Shown in pieces: positions 24,285 to 32,649 of a stretch of 64,000 nt of DNA (position 1 is its first letter; every line of letters starts with the position of its first letter). The stretch spans positions 1,302,001-1,366,000 of the forward strand of contig NZ_NKFL01000006.1 in NCBI RefSeq assembly GCF_002223055.1, given 5' to 3'. The notes beneath the pieces are model-generated. The model saw nothing but the letters and a program-made list of their open reading frames with translations, was not told the DNA's origin and ran no database searches. Both the position numbers and the translations under genes were made by a program. The stretch is from Burkholderia sp. HI2500. GTDB taxonomy: Bacteria; Pseudomonadota; Gammaproteobacteria; Burkholderiales; Burkholderiaceae.

Positions 24285-24872
24285 ATGAAACCACACAAGA
24301 AGAATGAACTGCCGGCGACCGACGCGACCGGCATCAGCCAATATCTCAGCTACCTGCTGCGCCACGCGCCGCAGTCGATCGGGCTGCAACTCGACCCCGA
24401 AGGCTGGGCCGACATCGACGCACTGATGACCGGCGCTGCCCGCCAGGGGCACCACCTCGATCGTGCGACGCTCGAAACCGTCTGCGCGATTAACGACAAG
24501 CAACGCTTCGCCCTCTCCGACGACGGCCGTCGCATCCGTGCGGTGCAAGGCCATTCGACGCCCGTCGTGCAGCGCCGCTATCCTACCGCGCAGCCGCCCG
24601 AGCGCCTGTATCACGGCACGGCGACGCGCTTCCTGGATTCGATTCGGGAGCAAGGGCTGAAACCCGGCGCCCGTCATCACGTGCATCTGTCGCCGGACAT
24701 CCGGACGGCGCTGGCCGTCGGCACGCGCTACGGCGTGCCCGTGATACTCGAGGTCGATGCGCAGCGCATGCATCGGCAAGGCCACACGTTCTTCGTCGCG
24801 GAAAACGGCGTATGGCTGACCGACACCGTGCCGGCGGCATTCCTCATAGAGATGGACGGGCCGGCGCGCTGA
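24285..24872 (+). CDS. kptA: RNA 2'-phosphotransferase (Tpt1/KptA family)
   Basis: A 195-residue enzyme that transfers an internal RNA 2'-phosphate to NAD+, giving ADP-ribose 1'',2''-cyclic phosphate. Family landmarks are present in order: ISQYLSYLLRHAPQSIGLQL (with the catalytic Arg-His), DPEGWADIDALM, FALSDDGRRIRAVQGHSTPV, LYHGTATRFLDSIREQGLKP, HHVHLSPDIRTALAVGTRYG, and FFVAENGVWLTDTVPAAFL. Length fits bacterial KptA. The physiological substrate in bacteria is not settled, and no RNA ligase or RNA repair partner is adjacent. The stop codon faces the convergent DUF3995 gene 9 nt away. Confidence 0.93.
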   Translation: MKPHKKNELPATDATGISQYLSYLLRHAPQSIGLQLDPEGWADIDALMTGAARQGHHLDRATLETVCAINDKQRFALSDDGRRIRAVQGHSTPVVQRRYPTAQPPERLYHGTATRFLDSIREQGLKPGARHHVHLSPDIRTALAVGTRYGVPVILEVDAQRMHRQGHTFFVAENGVWLTDTVPAAFLIEMDGPAR

Positions 24873-24881
24873 GGCGCGCGC

Positions 24882-25298
24882 TCACCACGGCCAGAACATC
24901 GACGCGATGGACAGCGCCAGCGCCGCGCAAAGCGGCGAGTAATACAGCGTGTCCATGCGTGCGAAACGCGAGCCGCGAATCCGCTTGAAGAAGCCGACGT
25001 AACGGAAATCGCCGACGGCCCGCACCGCGAAGATCAGTGCGAACGCAACGACCGCGAACGAGATCGTGCCGGGATACGCGTTCGGCCCCAGCCAGCCGGC
25101 ACGCGCGGCAACCATGCACGCGCCGCCCAGCAACGCCACCGCGACCGCAAGCGTGCCGATGGCAGTCGGCCGCAATAGCGGCTCGCCGTCCTGCTCCGGA
25201 ATGGCCGCCCCCTTGCCGCGCCGCCCGCCCAACGCCCAGTAGACGTGAACGAGCGCGATTGCGCAAAGCGTCGGCACGCTGAAATACGCTCCGGTCAT
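24882..25298 (-). CDS. DUF3995-type small membrane protein
   Basis: A 138-residue integral membrane protein with four hydrophobic segments: YFSVPTLCAIALVHVYWALG, TAIGTLAVAVALLGGACMVA, ISFAVVAFALIFAVRAVGDF, and SPLCAALALSIASMFWPW at the very end. The HVYWALGG near the N-terminus and DFRYVGFFKRI with DTLYYSPLC in the third loop are characteristic of DUF3995. Function is unknown. It stands alone, convergent with kptA and divergent from ald. Confidence 0.8.
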   Translation of the reverse strand: MTGAYFSVPTLCAIALVHVYWALGGRRGKGAAIPEQDGEPLLRPTAIGTLAVAVALLGGACMVAARAGWLGPNAYPGTISFAVVAFALIFAVRAVGDFRYVGFFKRIRGSRFARMDTLYYSPLCAALALSIASMFWPW

Positions 25299-25643
25299 GT
25301 TGGTCAGTGCCCTCGTGTCGTTGTCTCGTTATCGCGATGTGTTGCCGGCAACGTTCCGGCGCGCGGCCTCGGTCCGAGCCACACGTGACGATACCGAAAC
25401 CCGGCACCACGTGCATTGCGACCTCCGGTCGCAACCTGCCACCCGCCACCCGCGACAGCGCATGTTGCGATGCAGTGCGCGCGCCGGTGAACGCGGTCCG
25501 GCCGCTTGACTTCCCTCCCCGCACTACTACCCTGATATTCCAGTACTGCGGTCGATACGCTCCTGCATGATCGGCCGCACGGGCAACGTTCGCCGCATGG
25601 CGCACCTGCACGACAACGATAACGAAGGCCATGGAGGCGACTC
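25299..25643. other. 345-nt divergent intergenic region upstream of ald
   Basis: It carries the promoters of ald and of the DUF3995 gene. A ribosome binding site (GGAGG at about 25632-25636) precedes ald. No other element or gene stands out, and no Lrp-type regulator gene is adjacent. Confidence 0.5.
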
Positions 25644-26759
25644 ATGCTGATCGGTGTGCCGAAAGAGATCAAGAACCACGAATATCGCGTGGGCCTCACG
25701 CCGGCCGGCGCGCGCGAACTGACGCGGCACGGCCATCGCGTATTGGTGCAGCGCGGCGCGGGCACGGCGATCGGCCTGCTCGACAACGACTACACGGCCG
25801 CGGGCGCAGCGCTCTGCGACGGCGCCGACGAAGTCTTCGCGCGCGTCGACATGATCATCAAGGTCAAGGAGCCGCAGCCGGCGGAATGCGCGATGCTGCG
25901 GCGCGGCCAGATCCTCTACACGTACCTGCATCTCGCACCCGATCCCGACCAGGCGGCCGCGCTCGTGAAGTCCGGCGCCGTCTGCATCGCGTACGAAACC
26001 GTGACGGGCCCCGGTGGCGGCCTGCCGCTGCTCGCGCCGATGAGCGAGGTGGCCGGGCGCATGTCGATCCAGGTCGCGGCGACTCATCTCGAAAGCCCGC
26101 GCGGCGGGCGTGGCCTGCTGATGGCCGGGGTGCCCGGCGTGCCGGCCGCGCACGTCGTCGTGCTCGGCGCGGGCGTGGTGGGCACCGGCGCCCTGCAGAT
26201 GGCGGTCGGCCTCGGCGCACGCGTCACCGTGCTCGATACCAACGTGAACCGGCTGCGCCAGCTCGACCTCGTCTTCGCCAACCGGATCGCGACCGTCTGC
26301 TCGAATGCACACACGATCGACGAAGCCGTGCGCGACGCCGACGTCGTGATCGGCGCCGTGCTGGTGCCGGGCGCATCGGCGCCGCGGCTCGTCACGCGCG
26401 ACATGATCGCGACGATGCGCACGGGAGCGGTCGTCGTCGACGTCGCGATCGACCAGGGCGGCTGCTTCGAGACTTCGCATGCGACGACGCACGCGGACCC
26501 GACCTTCGTCGTCGACGGCGTCGTGCACTACTGCGTCGCGAACATGCCCGGCGCAGTCGCGCGCACGTCGACCTTCGCGCTCAACAACGCGACGCTCACC
26601 CATGCGCTCGCGCTCGCCGACAAGGGCTGGAAGCAGGCGATGACCGACGATCCGCATCTGCGCGCGGGCCTGAACGTATGCGACGGACACATCACGTACG
26701 AAGCCGTCGCGCTCGCGCTCGGCCTACCCTATGTGCCGGCGGCCGGCGTACTGGCATGA
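25644..26759 (+). CDS. ald: Alanine dehydrogenase
   Basis: A 371-residue NAD-dependent L-alanine dehydrogenase, interconverting alanine with pyruvate and ammonia. The N-terminal motif MLIGVPKEIKNHEYRVGLTP is diagnostic. The catalytic pair is present at the standard positions, K75 in IIKVKEPQP and H96 in YTYLHLAPD. The NAD-binding signature VVVLGAGVVGTGALQMAVGL is at about residues 168-187, with D in TVLDTNVNRL next. The conserved late segments DVAIDQGGCFETSH and VHYCVANMPGAVARTSTFAL complete the family pattern. Start and length match the family. The gene appears monocistronic, with polX convergent downstream. Confidence 0.96.
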   Translation: MLIGVPKEIKNHEYRVGLTPAGARELTRHGHRVLVQRGAGTAIGLLDNDYTAAGAALCDGADEVFARVDMIIKVKEPQPAECAMLRRGQILYTYLHLAPDPDQAAALVKSGAVCIAYETVTGPGGGLPLLAPMSEVAGRMSIQVAATHLESPRGGRGLLMAGVPGVPAAHVVVLGAGVVGTGALQMAVGLGARVTVLDTNVNRLRQLDLVFANRIATVCSNAHTIDEAVRDADVVIGAVLVPGASAPRLVTRDMIATMRTGAVVVDVAIDQGGCFETSHATTHADPTFVVDGVVHYCVANMPGAVARTSTFALNNATLTHALALADKGWKQAMTDDPHLRAGLNVCDGHITYEAVALALGLPYVPAAGVLA

Positions 26760-26813
26760 CGTGACCACATTCATGACCGGCCAGCCGCTGACGGCACGCG
26801 CCGCCGGCTGCGT

Positions 26814-28583
26814 TCACGCGCCCTTCGCGCCGCCGCTGCGCTTCGACGCGCCGCCCGCTCCCATCGTGCGTGCAAGCAGCGGCCGCAATTGCGCGAGCGT
26901 GCGCGTGTTCAGCACGTCGGGCCGCGTGAGCCAGCCCCGTCGCGCCTGATCGACGCCGTACGCAAGATTGTCGAGTTCGTCCGCACTGCACGCATCCGAG
27001 CCGATCGCCACCGGCACGCCGGCCTTCGCGGCCTCGCGGCACCAGACGTCCGGCAGGTCGAGCCGCCGCGGCTGCGCATCGAGTTCGACGAAGCAACCGC
27101 GCGCCGCGGCGTGCGCGATCACGCGCGTCACATCGAGTTCGCAAGCATCGCGCTCGCCGAGCACGCGGCCCGTCGGGTGCGCGAGAATCGTGAAATGCGG
27201 ATGATCCATCGCGCGCAGCATGCGCGCGGTCTGTGCGTCGCGCGACAGCTCGAAGCCGTCGCGTACCACGCCGACCACGAGATCGAGCCGGCCGAGCATC
27301 GCATCGGGCACATCGAGGCTGCCGTCCTCTCGAATGCCGGCCTCCACGCCCTTGAGCAGCACCAAATCGTCGAACGACGCGTTGAGACGATCGATCTCGT
27401 CGAGCTGCCGGGCAAGCCAGTCGAAGTCGCTGCGGCTGCCGCCGGCATGCGGCGCCCGGTCGGTGATGGCCAGGTACGCGAACCCGCGTGCGCGTGCCGC
27501 ATCGGCCATCGCACGCAGGCTGTCGCGGCCGGCAGACGCGTCGGTATGCGCGTGCAGGTCGCCGCGCACGTGCTTGCGCTCGACCAGTGCCGGCAGCGTG
27601 CCCGCGCGCGCGGCCTCGATCTCGCCGCGATCCTCGCGCAACTCGGGCGGCACGTCGTGCAACCCGATCGCTGCATAGACCGACGCCTCGGTCGCGCCGG
27701 CAATCCGTTCGTCGCCGCGAAACACGCCGTACTCGTTGATCTTCAGTCCGCCGGCCTGCGCGATCCTGCGCAACGCGATGTTGTGCGCTTTCGATCCGGT
27801 GAAATAGACGAGCGCCGCGCCGAACGCGTCGGCATCGACGACGCGCAGGTCGACCTGCAACCCGCTGGCGAGCACGACGCTCGACTTCGTCTTGCCGTGC
27901 GCGAGCACGCGCGCGACCTCGCCGTGGCCGACGAACGCGTCGGCGACAGCCACCGGATCACGTGCGGTAACGAGGATGTCGAGATCGCCGACCGTCTCGC
28001 GGCGGCGGCGAAAGCTGCCGGCCGGCACGGCGTTGCCGACGCCCGCGATCGCGCGCAGGCGTTCGAGCAGCGGCTGCAGCGCGTGCATCGCATCCGGCAG
28101 CAGGAAGCGTTGAGGTTCGCGCTTCAGCCGGTCGTCGATCGCTTCGAGCAGATGCGCTTCGGTTTTCGCGCCGAAGCCCGGCAACTCGCGCACGTGCCCG
28201 CTCTTCGCTTCCGCGCGAAGCTGCTCGAGCGAATCGACGTGCAGTGCGTCATGGAGCGCCTTCACACGCTTCGCGCCGAGCCCCGGCACGTCAAGCAGCT
28301 CGACGATCGCGCCCGGCAACGCGTGACGCAGCGTTTGCTGCAGTTCGCAGGTGCCGGTCGCGGCAATCTCGCGCAGCTTCGACGCGAGATCGGGCCCGAT
28401 CGACGGAATCTTCCCGAGATCGTCGCCGTTCGCGATCATCGTCGGGATATCGCGCCCGTAGTCGGCAATCGTCCGTGCTGCGTTGCGATAGGCACGCACC
28501 CGGAACGGATTGGCGCCCTGGATCTCGAGCATGTCGGCGATCTCGGCGAACACCGCCGCACACTCGGCATTGTGGATCGGCAT
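26814..28583 (-). CDS. polX: DNA polymerase/3'-5' exonuclease PolX
   Basis: A 589-residue family X DNA polymerase for gap filling in base excision repair, fused to a PHP phosphoesterase. The 8-kDa-like and HhH regions come first (IADMLEIQGANPFRVRAYRN, IPSIGPDLASKLREIA, VPGLGAKRVKALHDAL, LPGFGAKTEAHLLEAI). The polymerase palm follows, with the metal-binding aspartates in GDLDILVTARD and LQVDLRVVD. After a linker, the PHP domain begins RGDLHAHTDASAGRDSLRAM at about residue 346 and continues with AITDRAPHAGGSRSDF and VAIGSDACSADELDNLAYGV. All catalytic motifs look intact. It has no cotranscribed partner; the DksA-like gene lies 155 nt upstream on the same strand. Confidence 0.94.
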   Translation of the reverse strand: MPIHNAECAAVFAEIADMLEIQGANPFRVRAYRNAARTIADYGRDIPTMIANGDDLGKIPSIGPDLASKLREIAATGTCELQQTLRHALPGAIVELLDVPGLGAKRVKALHDALHVDSLEQLRAEAKSGHVRELPGFGAKTEAHLLEAIDDRLKREPQRFLLPDAMHALQPLLERLRAIAGVGNAVPAGSFRRRRETVGDLDILVTARDPVAVADAFVGHGEVARVLAHGKTKSSVVLASGLQVDLRVVDADAFGAALVYFTGSKAHNIALRRIAQAGGLKINEYGVFRGDERIAGATEASVYAAIGLHDVPPELREDRGEIEAARAGTLPALVERKHVRGDLHAHTDASAGRDSLRAMADAARARGFAYLAITDRAPHAGGSRSDFDWLARQLDEIDRLNASFDDLVLLKGVEAGIREDGSLDVPDAMLGRLDLVVGVVRDGFELSRDAQTARMLRAMDHPHFTILAHPTGRVLGERDACELDVTRVIAHAAARGCFVELDAQPRRLDLPDVWCREAAKAGVPVAIGSDACSADELDNLAYGVDQARRGWLTRPDVLNTRTLAQLRPLLARTMGAGGASKRSGGAKGA

Positions 28584-28738
28584 GATCGGCGTGGCTCCCT
28601 TCCACGTGGATGGCGCCGCGCGCGTGCGCGACAGCGTCTGCCCGCCCGGCGCCGCATGCTGACGCCGCCGGGTGCCCGTTCATCATCGTACGCCGGCCGC
28701 GCCGCGCGTGCAGCGCCGTGATGGCGACGATGACAGCG

Positions 28739-29131
28739 TCAGAGGGAGGCGCGCGGTGTCGTGGCGTAGTGCCGCTCGTAGATCGACTGGCAATGCGTGC
28801 AGCGTTCGGCGGCCGGGCGCGCCAGCAGGCGCTCGTAGCCGACCGAGCCGTCGCAGTCGATGCACTCGCCGTAGCTGCCGTCGCGCATTCGCTGCTGGGC
28901 ACGGCCGATCGCGCGCAGCTCGGTCAGTTTCATGCCGATCAACGCATGATCGACGTCGACGAACAGATCCGCATTGGCCTCGTCGCCCTCGTCCGGCGCC
29001 GCGCCGGCGAGGTCTGCGTAGGACTCCGACGCGCGCTGGTCTTCGCTCGCGCGGATCTCCGCACGCAACGTCTGCTCGCTCTCGTTCAGCCGCTGTTTCA
29101 GCGTCTGCCGTTGTTGTGGGTCGAGCGACAT
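28739..29131 (-). CDS. TraR/DksA-family zinc-finger protein
   Basis: A 130-residue protein, MSLDPQQRQTLKQRLNESEQ at the start. An N-terminal coiled coil (about residues 5-35 and 60-85) leads to a C4 zinc finger: C90 and C93 in GECIDCDGS, C111 and C114 in RCTHCQSIY. The DksA coiled-coil tip acidic residues are represented by DLFVDVDHALIG, although tip identity with true DksA is not exact. It probably binds the RNA polymerase secondary channel, but it is shorter than housekeeping DksA and may be a specialised paralogue. The start at 29131 has a GGAGAGA ribosome binding site; longer in-frame starts lie in non-coding sequence. Confidence 0.88.
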   Translation of the reverse strand: MSLDPQQRQTLKQRLNESEQTLRAEIRASEDQRASESYADLAGAAPDEGDEANADLFVDVDHALIGMKLTELRAIGRAQQRMRDGSYGECIDCDGSVGYERLLARPAAERCTHCQSIYERHYATTPRASL

Positions 29132-29517
29132 GGCCGTCTCTCCTGTTCCGGGTTCCGCGCGGAGCATGGCGGCGCGCGGTGTCGCGCCGGTGCGCGGCGG
29201 CCCGGCGTCACCGCCAGCCACCGTGTCCGGATGGGCGCGCGGCGACACGAAGAGCGCCGGACGCATTCGACGCAGGATAAACCCATTGAACACGCGTGTG
29301 TTGACCGGAATCAGCGTGTCGGTCAGGCAGCGGCAGCCGTGCGGAAACTGGGGCCGGACGCGTAATCCGGACCCGCGGTGCGCGCTCGGACACTCGGCGG
29401 CACGACCGCAGCGCAGCAATTTTCCGCACGGCCACAACGCTTCGTCCGCGCGCACGAACCGGCATTACGCCGTCGGGACGATCGCTCGCGCGGCGCCGCC
29501 TCGATCTTTCGTGATCC
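29132..29517. other. 386-nt intergenic region between the DksA-like and priming-transferase genes
   Basis: It contains the promoter region of the DksA-like gene (minus strand). No convincing gene, terminator or repeat was identified. Confidence 0.5.
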
Positions 29518-30948
29518 TCAGAATGCATTGCGCCCGATGAAGCCGCGCACGACCGTCAACAGGATGATCTTCATGTCGAACCAGAAGCTCCAGTTCTGCA
29601 TGTAGAACAGATCGAACTTCACGCGTGCTGCCATCGCCTCGACCTTGCGCGTTTCACCGCGATAGCCGTTCACCTGCGCCCATCCGGTGATGCCGGGCCG
29701 CACGCGGTAGCGGTACATGTAGCAGTCGATCAATTGCCGATAGAGGTCGTCGTGTTCGATCGCGTGCGGGCGCGGCCCGACCACCGACATCTGCCCGAAC
29801 AGCACGTTGAAGAACTGCGGCAGTTCGTCGAGCGACGTACGCCGCAGGAACGCGCCGACGCGCGTGATGCGCGAATCGTTGCGCGACGCCTGCTGCAGCA
29901 CGCCCGGCTGGGCGCGATGCACGCGCATGGTCCGGAACTTGAGAATGTCGAACTCCCGGCCGTCGACACCCTTGCGGCGCTGCCTGAACAGCACGGGCCC
30001 CGGTGACGACAGCTTGACCGCGATCGCCAGCATCGACAGCAGCGGCAGCAACGGAATCAGCACGCCGAATGCGAACAGCCGGTCGAACGCGAACTTCGCC
30101 CACAGCTCCGGCGCCGAACGCGGCGTGGTCGCGAGGTTGATGGCGGGCATGCCGAGCACGTCGGTCGCCGAGCGATCGACCACCGCCATCTGCCGCACGT
30201 CGGGCAACAGCCGCAGTTCCACGAACTCGTCGCGCAACTCGCGCACGATGCGCTGGATCCGCCACTCGTGCGACATCGGCAGCGTGAGCCAGACCTCGTC
30301 GATGTCGCCGCCGCGAATCAGGTCACGCAATACGCTCCAGTCGTCGATTACCGGCACGCCGCCGATGCCGCCGGTGCCGCCGGTAGCAGCCGGTGCGTCG
30401 TCGTCGAATACGCATGCGGCCACGAACGGGCCGTTCGGCGCGAGCTGCATCCGCTCGACCGCGACACGCCCATATGCCGTTGCGCCCACCACCGCGACGC
30501 GGCGCTGCCGCGCGCGCGGGTCGTCACGCGTCAGCGCGAGCGCCAGCAGCGCGGCACGGCCGAGCAGCAACGCAGCATCGCCGGCCAGCACCGTCCGCAC
30601 GATCCAGCGTGTCGTGATCGTGCCGCCGCGATTCATGATCCACATCGCGGCGGTGACCGTCAGCACGCTCGCGCAGACGAGCGCCACCATCGTCTGCGTC
30701 AGTGCATGCGTGCCGCCTTGCGGCGCCACGCTGCCGCGCACGGTGCGCAGGTAGCGCGGCAGCAAGGCCACGGTCAGCACGCACAGCAGCGCGATCGCGC
30801 CGCGCTGCGCGTCGGACAGCGCGTGCCACGCGAGGCCCGACGCCGCCTGCGCCGCGAGCGCGCCTGCCAGCACGAGCGTGGCGTCGATAACTGCGATCAC
30901 AGAACGCCGCATCGAATTCGTCCCACCGGACTTCGATTGCATCGTCAT
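29518..30948 (-). CDS. Undecaprenyl-phosphate sugar phosphotransferase (WcaJ-like EPS priming enzyme)
   Basis: A 476-residue polyprenol phosphate hexose-1-phosphate transferase. It starts EPS repeat synthesis by moving a sugar-1-phosphate, typically glucose, onto undecaprenyl phosphate. The start at 30948 (MTMQSKSGGTNSMRRSVIAV) overlaps the upstream Crp gene by 4 nt. Several N-terminal membrane helices are followed by a CoA-binding-like domain (RRVAVVGATAYGRVAVERMQ). The catalytic bacterial transferase domain follows: VKLSSPGPVLFRQRRKGVDG, FDILKFRTMRVH, RRTSLDELPQFFNVLFGQMS, VVGPRPHAIEHDDLY and RVRPGITGWAQVNGYRGET. It ends FIGRNAF, as in WcaJ. Cotranscription with a Crp-type regulator suggests tight control of the first committed EPS step. 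Confidence 0.93.
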   Translation of the reverse strand: MTMQSKSGGTNSMRRSVIAVIDATLVLAGALAAQAASGLAWHALSDAQRGAIALLCVLTVALLPRYLRTVRGSVAPQGGTHALTQTMVALVCASVLTVTAAMWIMNRGGTITTRWIVRTVLAGDAALLLGRAALLALALTRDDPRARQRRVAVVGATAYGRVAVERMQLAPNGPFVAACVFDDDAPAATGGTGGIGGVPVIDDWSVLRDLIRGGDIDEVWLTLPMSHEWRIQRIVRELRDEFVELRLLPDVRQMAVVDRSATDVLGMPAINLATTPRSAPELWAKFAFDRLFAFGVLIPLLPLLSMLAIAVKLSSPGPVLFRQRRKGVDGREFDILKFRTMRVHRAQPGVLQQASRNDSRITRVGAFLRRTSLDELPQFFNVLFGQMSVVGPRPHAIEHDDLYRQLIDCYMYRYRVRPGITGWAQVNGYRGETRKVEAMAARVKFDLFYMQNWSFWFDMKIILLTVVRGFIGRNAF

Positions 30949-31727
30949 GCACCATGTGCCGGGAACCCGCGATGCACGTCCGGCATGCGCGGCCGAACCG
31001 GTGTCGGCCTCGCCGTCTCGCGCGTGCCGAGCAGCCTGCGATAGTCCTCGCGGATCAGGTTGTAGCATTCACACGCGTGATGTTCGAGGCCGTCGCGGTC
31101 GAGCACCGTGATACGGCCGCGGCGCTGCCGGATCAGCCCGGCTTCCTGCAGGTTGCCCGCCGCTTCCGTCACGCCTTCGCGGCGCACGCCGAGCATGTTC
31201 GCGATCGTCTGCTGCGTGACGGCCAGTTCGTCGCCGTCGATGCGGTCATGCGCAAGCAGCAGCCAGCGACTGAGCTGCTCGCTGACCGAGTGATGCCGGT
31301 TGCACAGCGCGCTGCGCGAGATCTGCGCCATCACCGCCTGGCAGTAGTTGAGCAGCAGCCGGTAGGTTTCCGGCGAGCGCTCGAATTCGGCGCGCATCAC
31401 GCAGCTCGGCACGCGATAAGCCATCCCGCCGATGCGGACCTCGACCCGTTGCGACGCCGCGGCGCCGCCGACCATCGTCGCGAGGCCGACCACCCCCTCG
31501 CGGCCGACCTGCGCCACCTCGACCATCGCACCGTCCTCCATCAGATGCTGCACCGACATCATCGACGTCGTCGGGAAATGCACGTGGCGCATCGGCTCGC
31601 CGACCCGGTCGAGCATCCCGGCCTTGATCCTGACCAGTTCGAGATGCGGTGCGATGGTGCGGATGCTGTCCTCCGGGAGGGCATCGAGGATGGCGTTCGC
31701 CGAGTAGCTCGAGTGAAGATGAAGCAT
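30945..31727 (-). CDS. Crp/FNR-family regulator upstream of the priming transferase (BerA-like candidate)
   Basis: A 260-residue regulator. The start at 31727 (MLHLHSSYSANAILDALPED) fits the family and has a GGGA site; upstream in-frame codons are in non-coding sequence. An N-terminal cyclic-nucleotide-binding fold (PHLELVRIKAGMLDRVGEPM, HVHFPTTSMMSVQHLMEDGA) is linked to a C-terminal Crp winged helix with the recognition motif TQQTIANMLGVRREGVTEAA. It lacks the canonical cAMP phosphate-binding motif. It overlaps the wcaJ-like gene by 4 nt. In B. cenocepacia a Crp/FNR protein, BerA (BCAM1349), is a c-di-GMP effector encoded near the Bep EPS genes. By position this gene is a good candidate orthologue, but the paralogue at 32650 cannot be excluded. 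Confidence 0.9.
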   Translation of the reverse strand: MLHLHSSYSANAILDALPEDSIRTIAPHLELVRIKAGMLDRVGEPMRHVHFPTTSMMSVQHLMEDGAMVEVAQVGREGVVGLATMVGGAAASQRVEVRIGGMAYRVPSCVMRAEFERSPETYRLLLNYCQAVMAQISRSALCNRHHSVSEQLSRWLLLAHDRIDGDELAVTQQTIANMLGVRREGVTEAAGNLQEAGLIRQRRGRITVLDRDGLEHHACECYNLIREDYRRLLGTRETARPTPVRPRMPDVHRGFPAHGA

Positions 31728-32649
31728 GTCTGTATCCCTTTTATTGTCCGCGCCGCCTGCAGCCGCGTGCACGGAACTCGTTATCGCGATGCGCGCCCGG
31801 GACTGACCGTGGTTGCGGCCCACAACCCTGATTCCGACTGACCGTCGGCTTATCGCCGCCGGATCGAGTCGGCCGTCCCGTTTCGACACGCCAGCCCGAA
31901 TAAGCGATTTACGTGCCAATACATGCCCATCCTTAATATATGAATCACGCCTGATTTAGATCGACCGAATAACCGGCCAAGAAACAAAAAAAGCGTCTCA
32001 TTTCCGGACACTCTTCCTGATGGTGGACACTGCGGGCAATTTGACTGATCATTCATCTGCCTCGAGCCGAGGCAGCCGCACCGGTGCTGCACGGCTTGTC
32101 GCTCATATACTTACAGTCTATTTTCAATTGTTTCCATGACGTGCCCGGATAGCACTCCGGTATGGCATCGCGCCTCACACGGTTGTTTGAAACTGTCTCA
32201 AATCTGAATCGGCACACTAATTTTCGCCTCTGTCATCCACCGCACAATTCTCACGCAACCGCCTGATTTATATAGACATTATTGAAATAGCAATTTATTT
32301 GTCAAAAAATGTTCAATGCCCATCTGGCACTTTTCCCGTGCGATGCGCCCCTCCCGGCAGATTGATTCACGGTCGACATGGAATGAATGCCCGAGGTCGC
32401 ATTCAACTTCCGGATGATTAATTTCACGGAAATGAGTCATTAAATCCGGATCACGTTTGCATGCGCCAAAATCGTCAAACTTTGTGAAATGACGTAATAT
32501 GCAATTGATCGATTTCAATGGCGTGCTAGCCTTTTCGCCAGTATCGTCACTCCATTTTTGACGAACACAAGTCCGCACGATCGTGCGAATTCCCAATTCC
32601 CGGGATATCGCCGCGACGACGCGTGACCGCCACCCTACGAGGATGCGCC
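31728..32649. other. 922-nt AT-rich regulatory region between two Crp-type genes
   Basis: This is the longest clearly AT-rich stretch of the island, between divergent Crp-like genes. It contains the 19-bp palindrome at 32057-32075, a direct repeat of GGACACT at about 32006 and 32025, and a smaller inverted repeat CCGGATAGCACTCCGG at about 32145-32160. One open frame of 105 codons (32279-32596, minus) has no family resemblance and unusual codon use, and is not called. Confidence 0.5.
32057..32075. promoter_or_regulatory. Perfect 8-bp-arm palindrome in the Crp-Crp intergenic region
   Basis: CTGCCTCG-AGC-CGAGGCAG is a perfect inverted repeat with a 3-nt centre. No T-run follows on either strand, so an operator is more likely than a terminator. 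It lies 330 nt upstream of the minus-strand Crp gene and 575 nt upstream of the plus-strand one. Confidence 0.4.

Noticed and set aside
32279..32596. A 105-codon minus-strand frame in the AT-rich Crp-Crp region
   Set aside because: There is no ribosome binding site, no family resemblance and codon use unlike other genes in the window. A recently acquired gene cannot be fully excluded.
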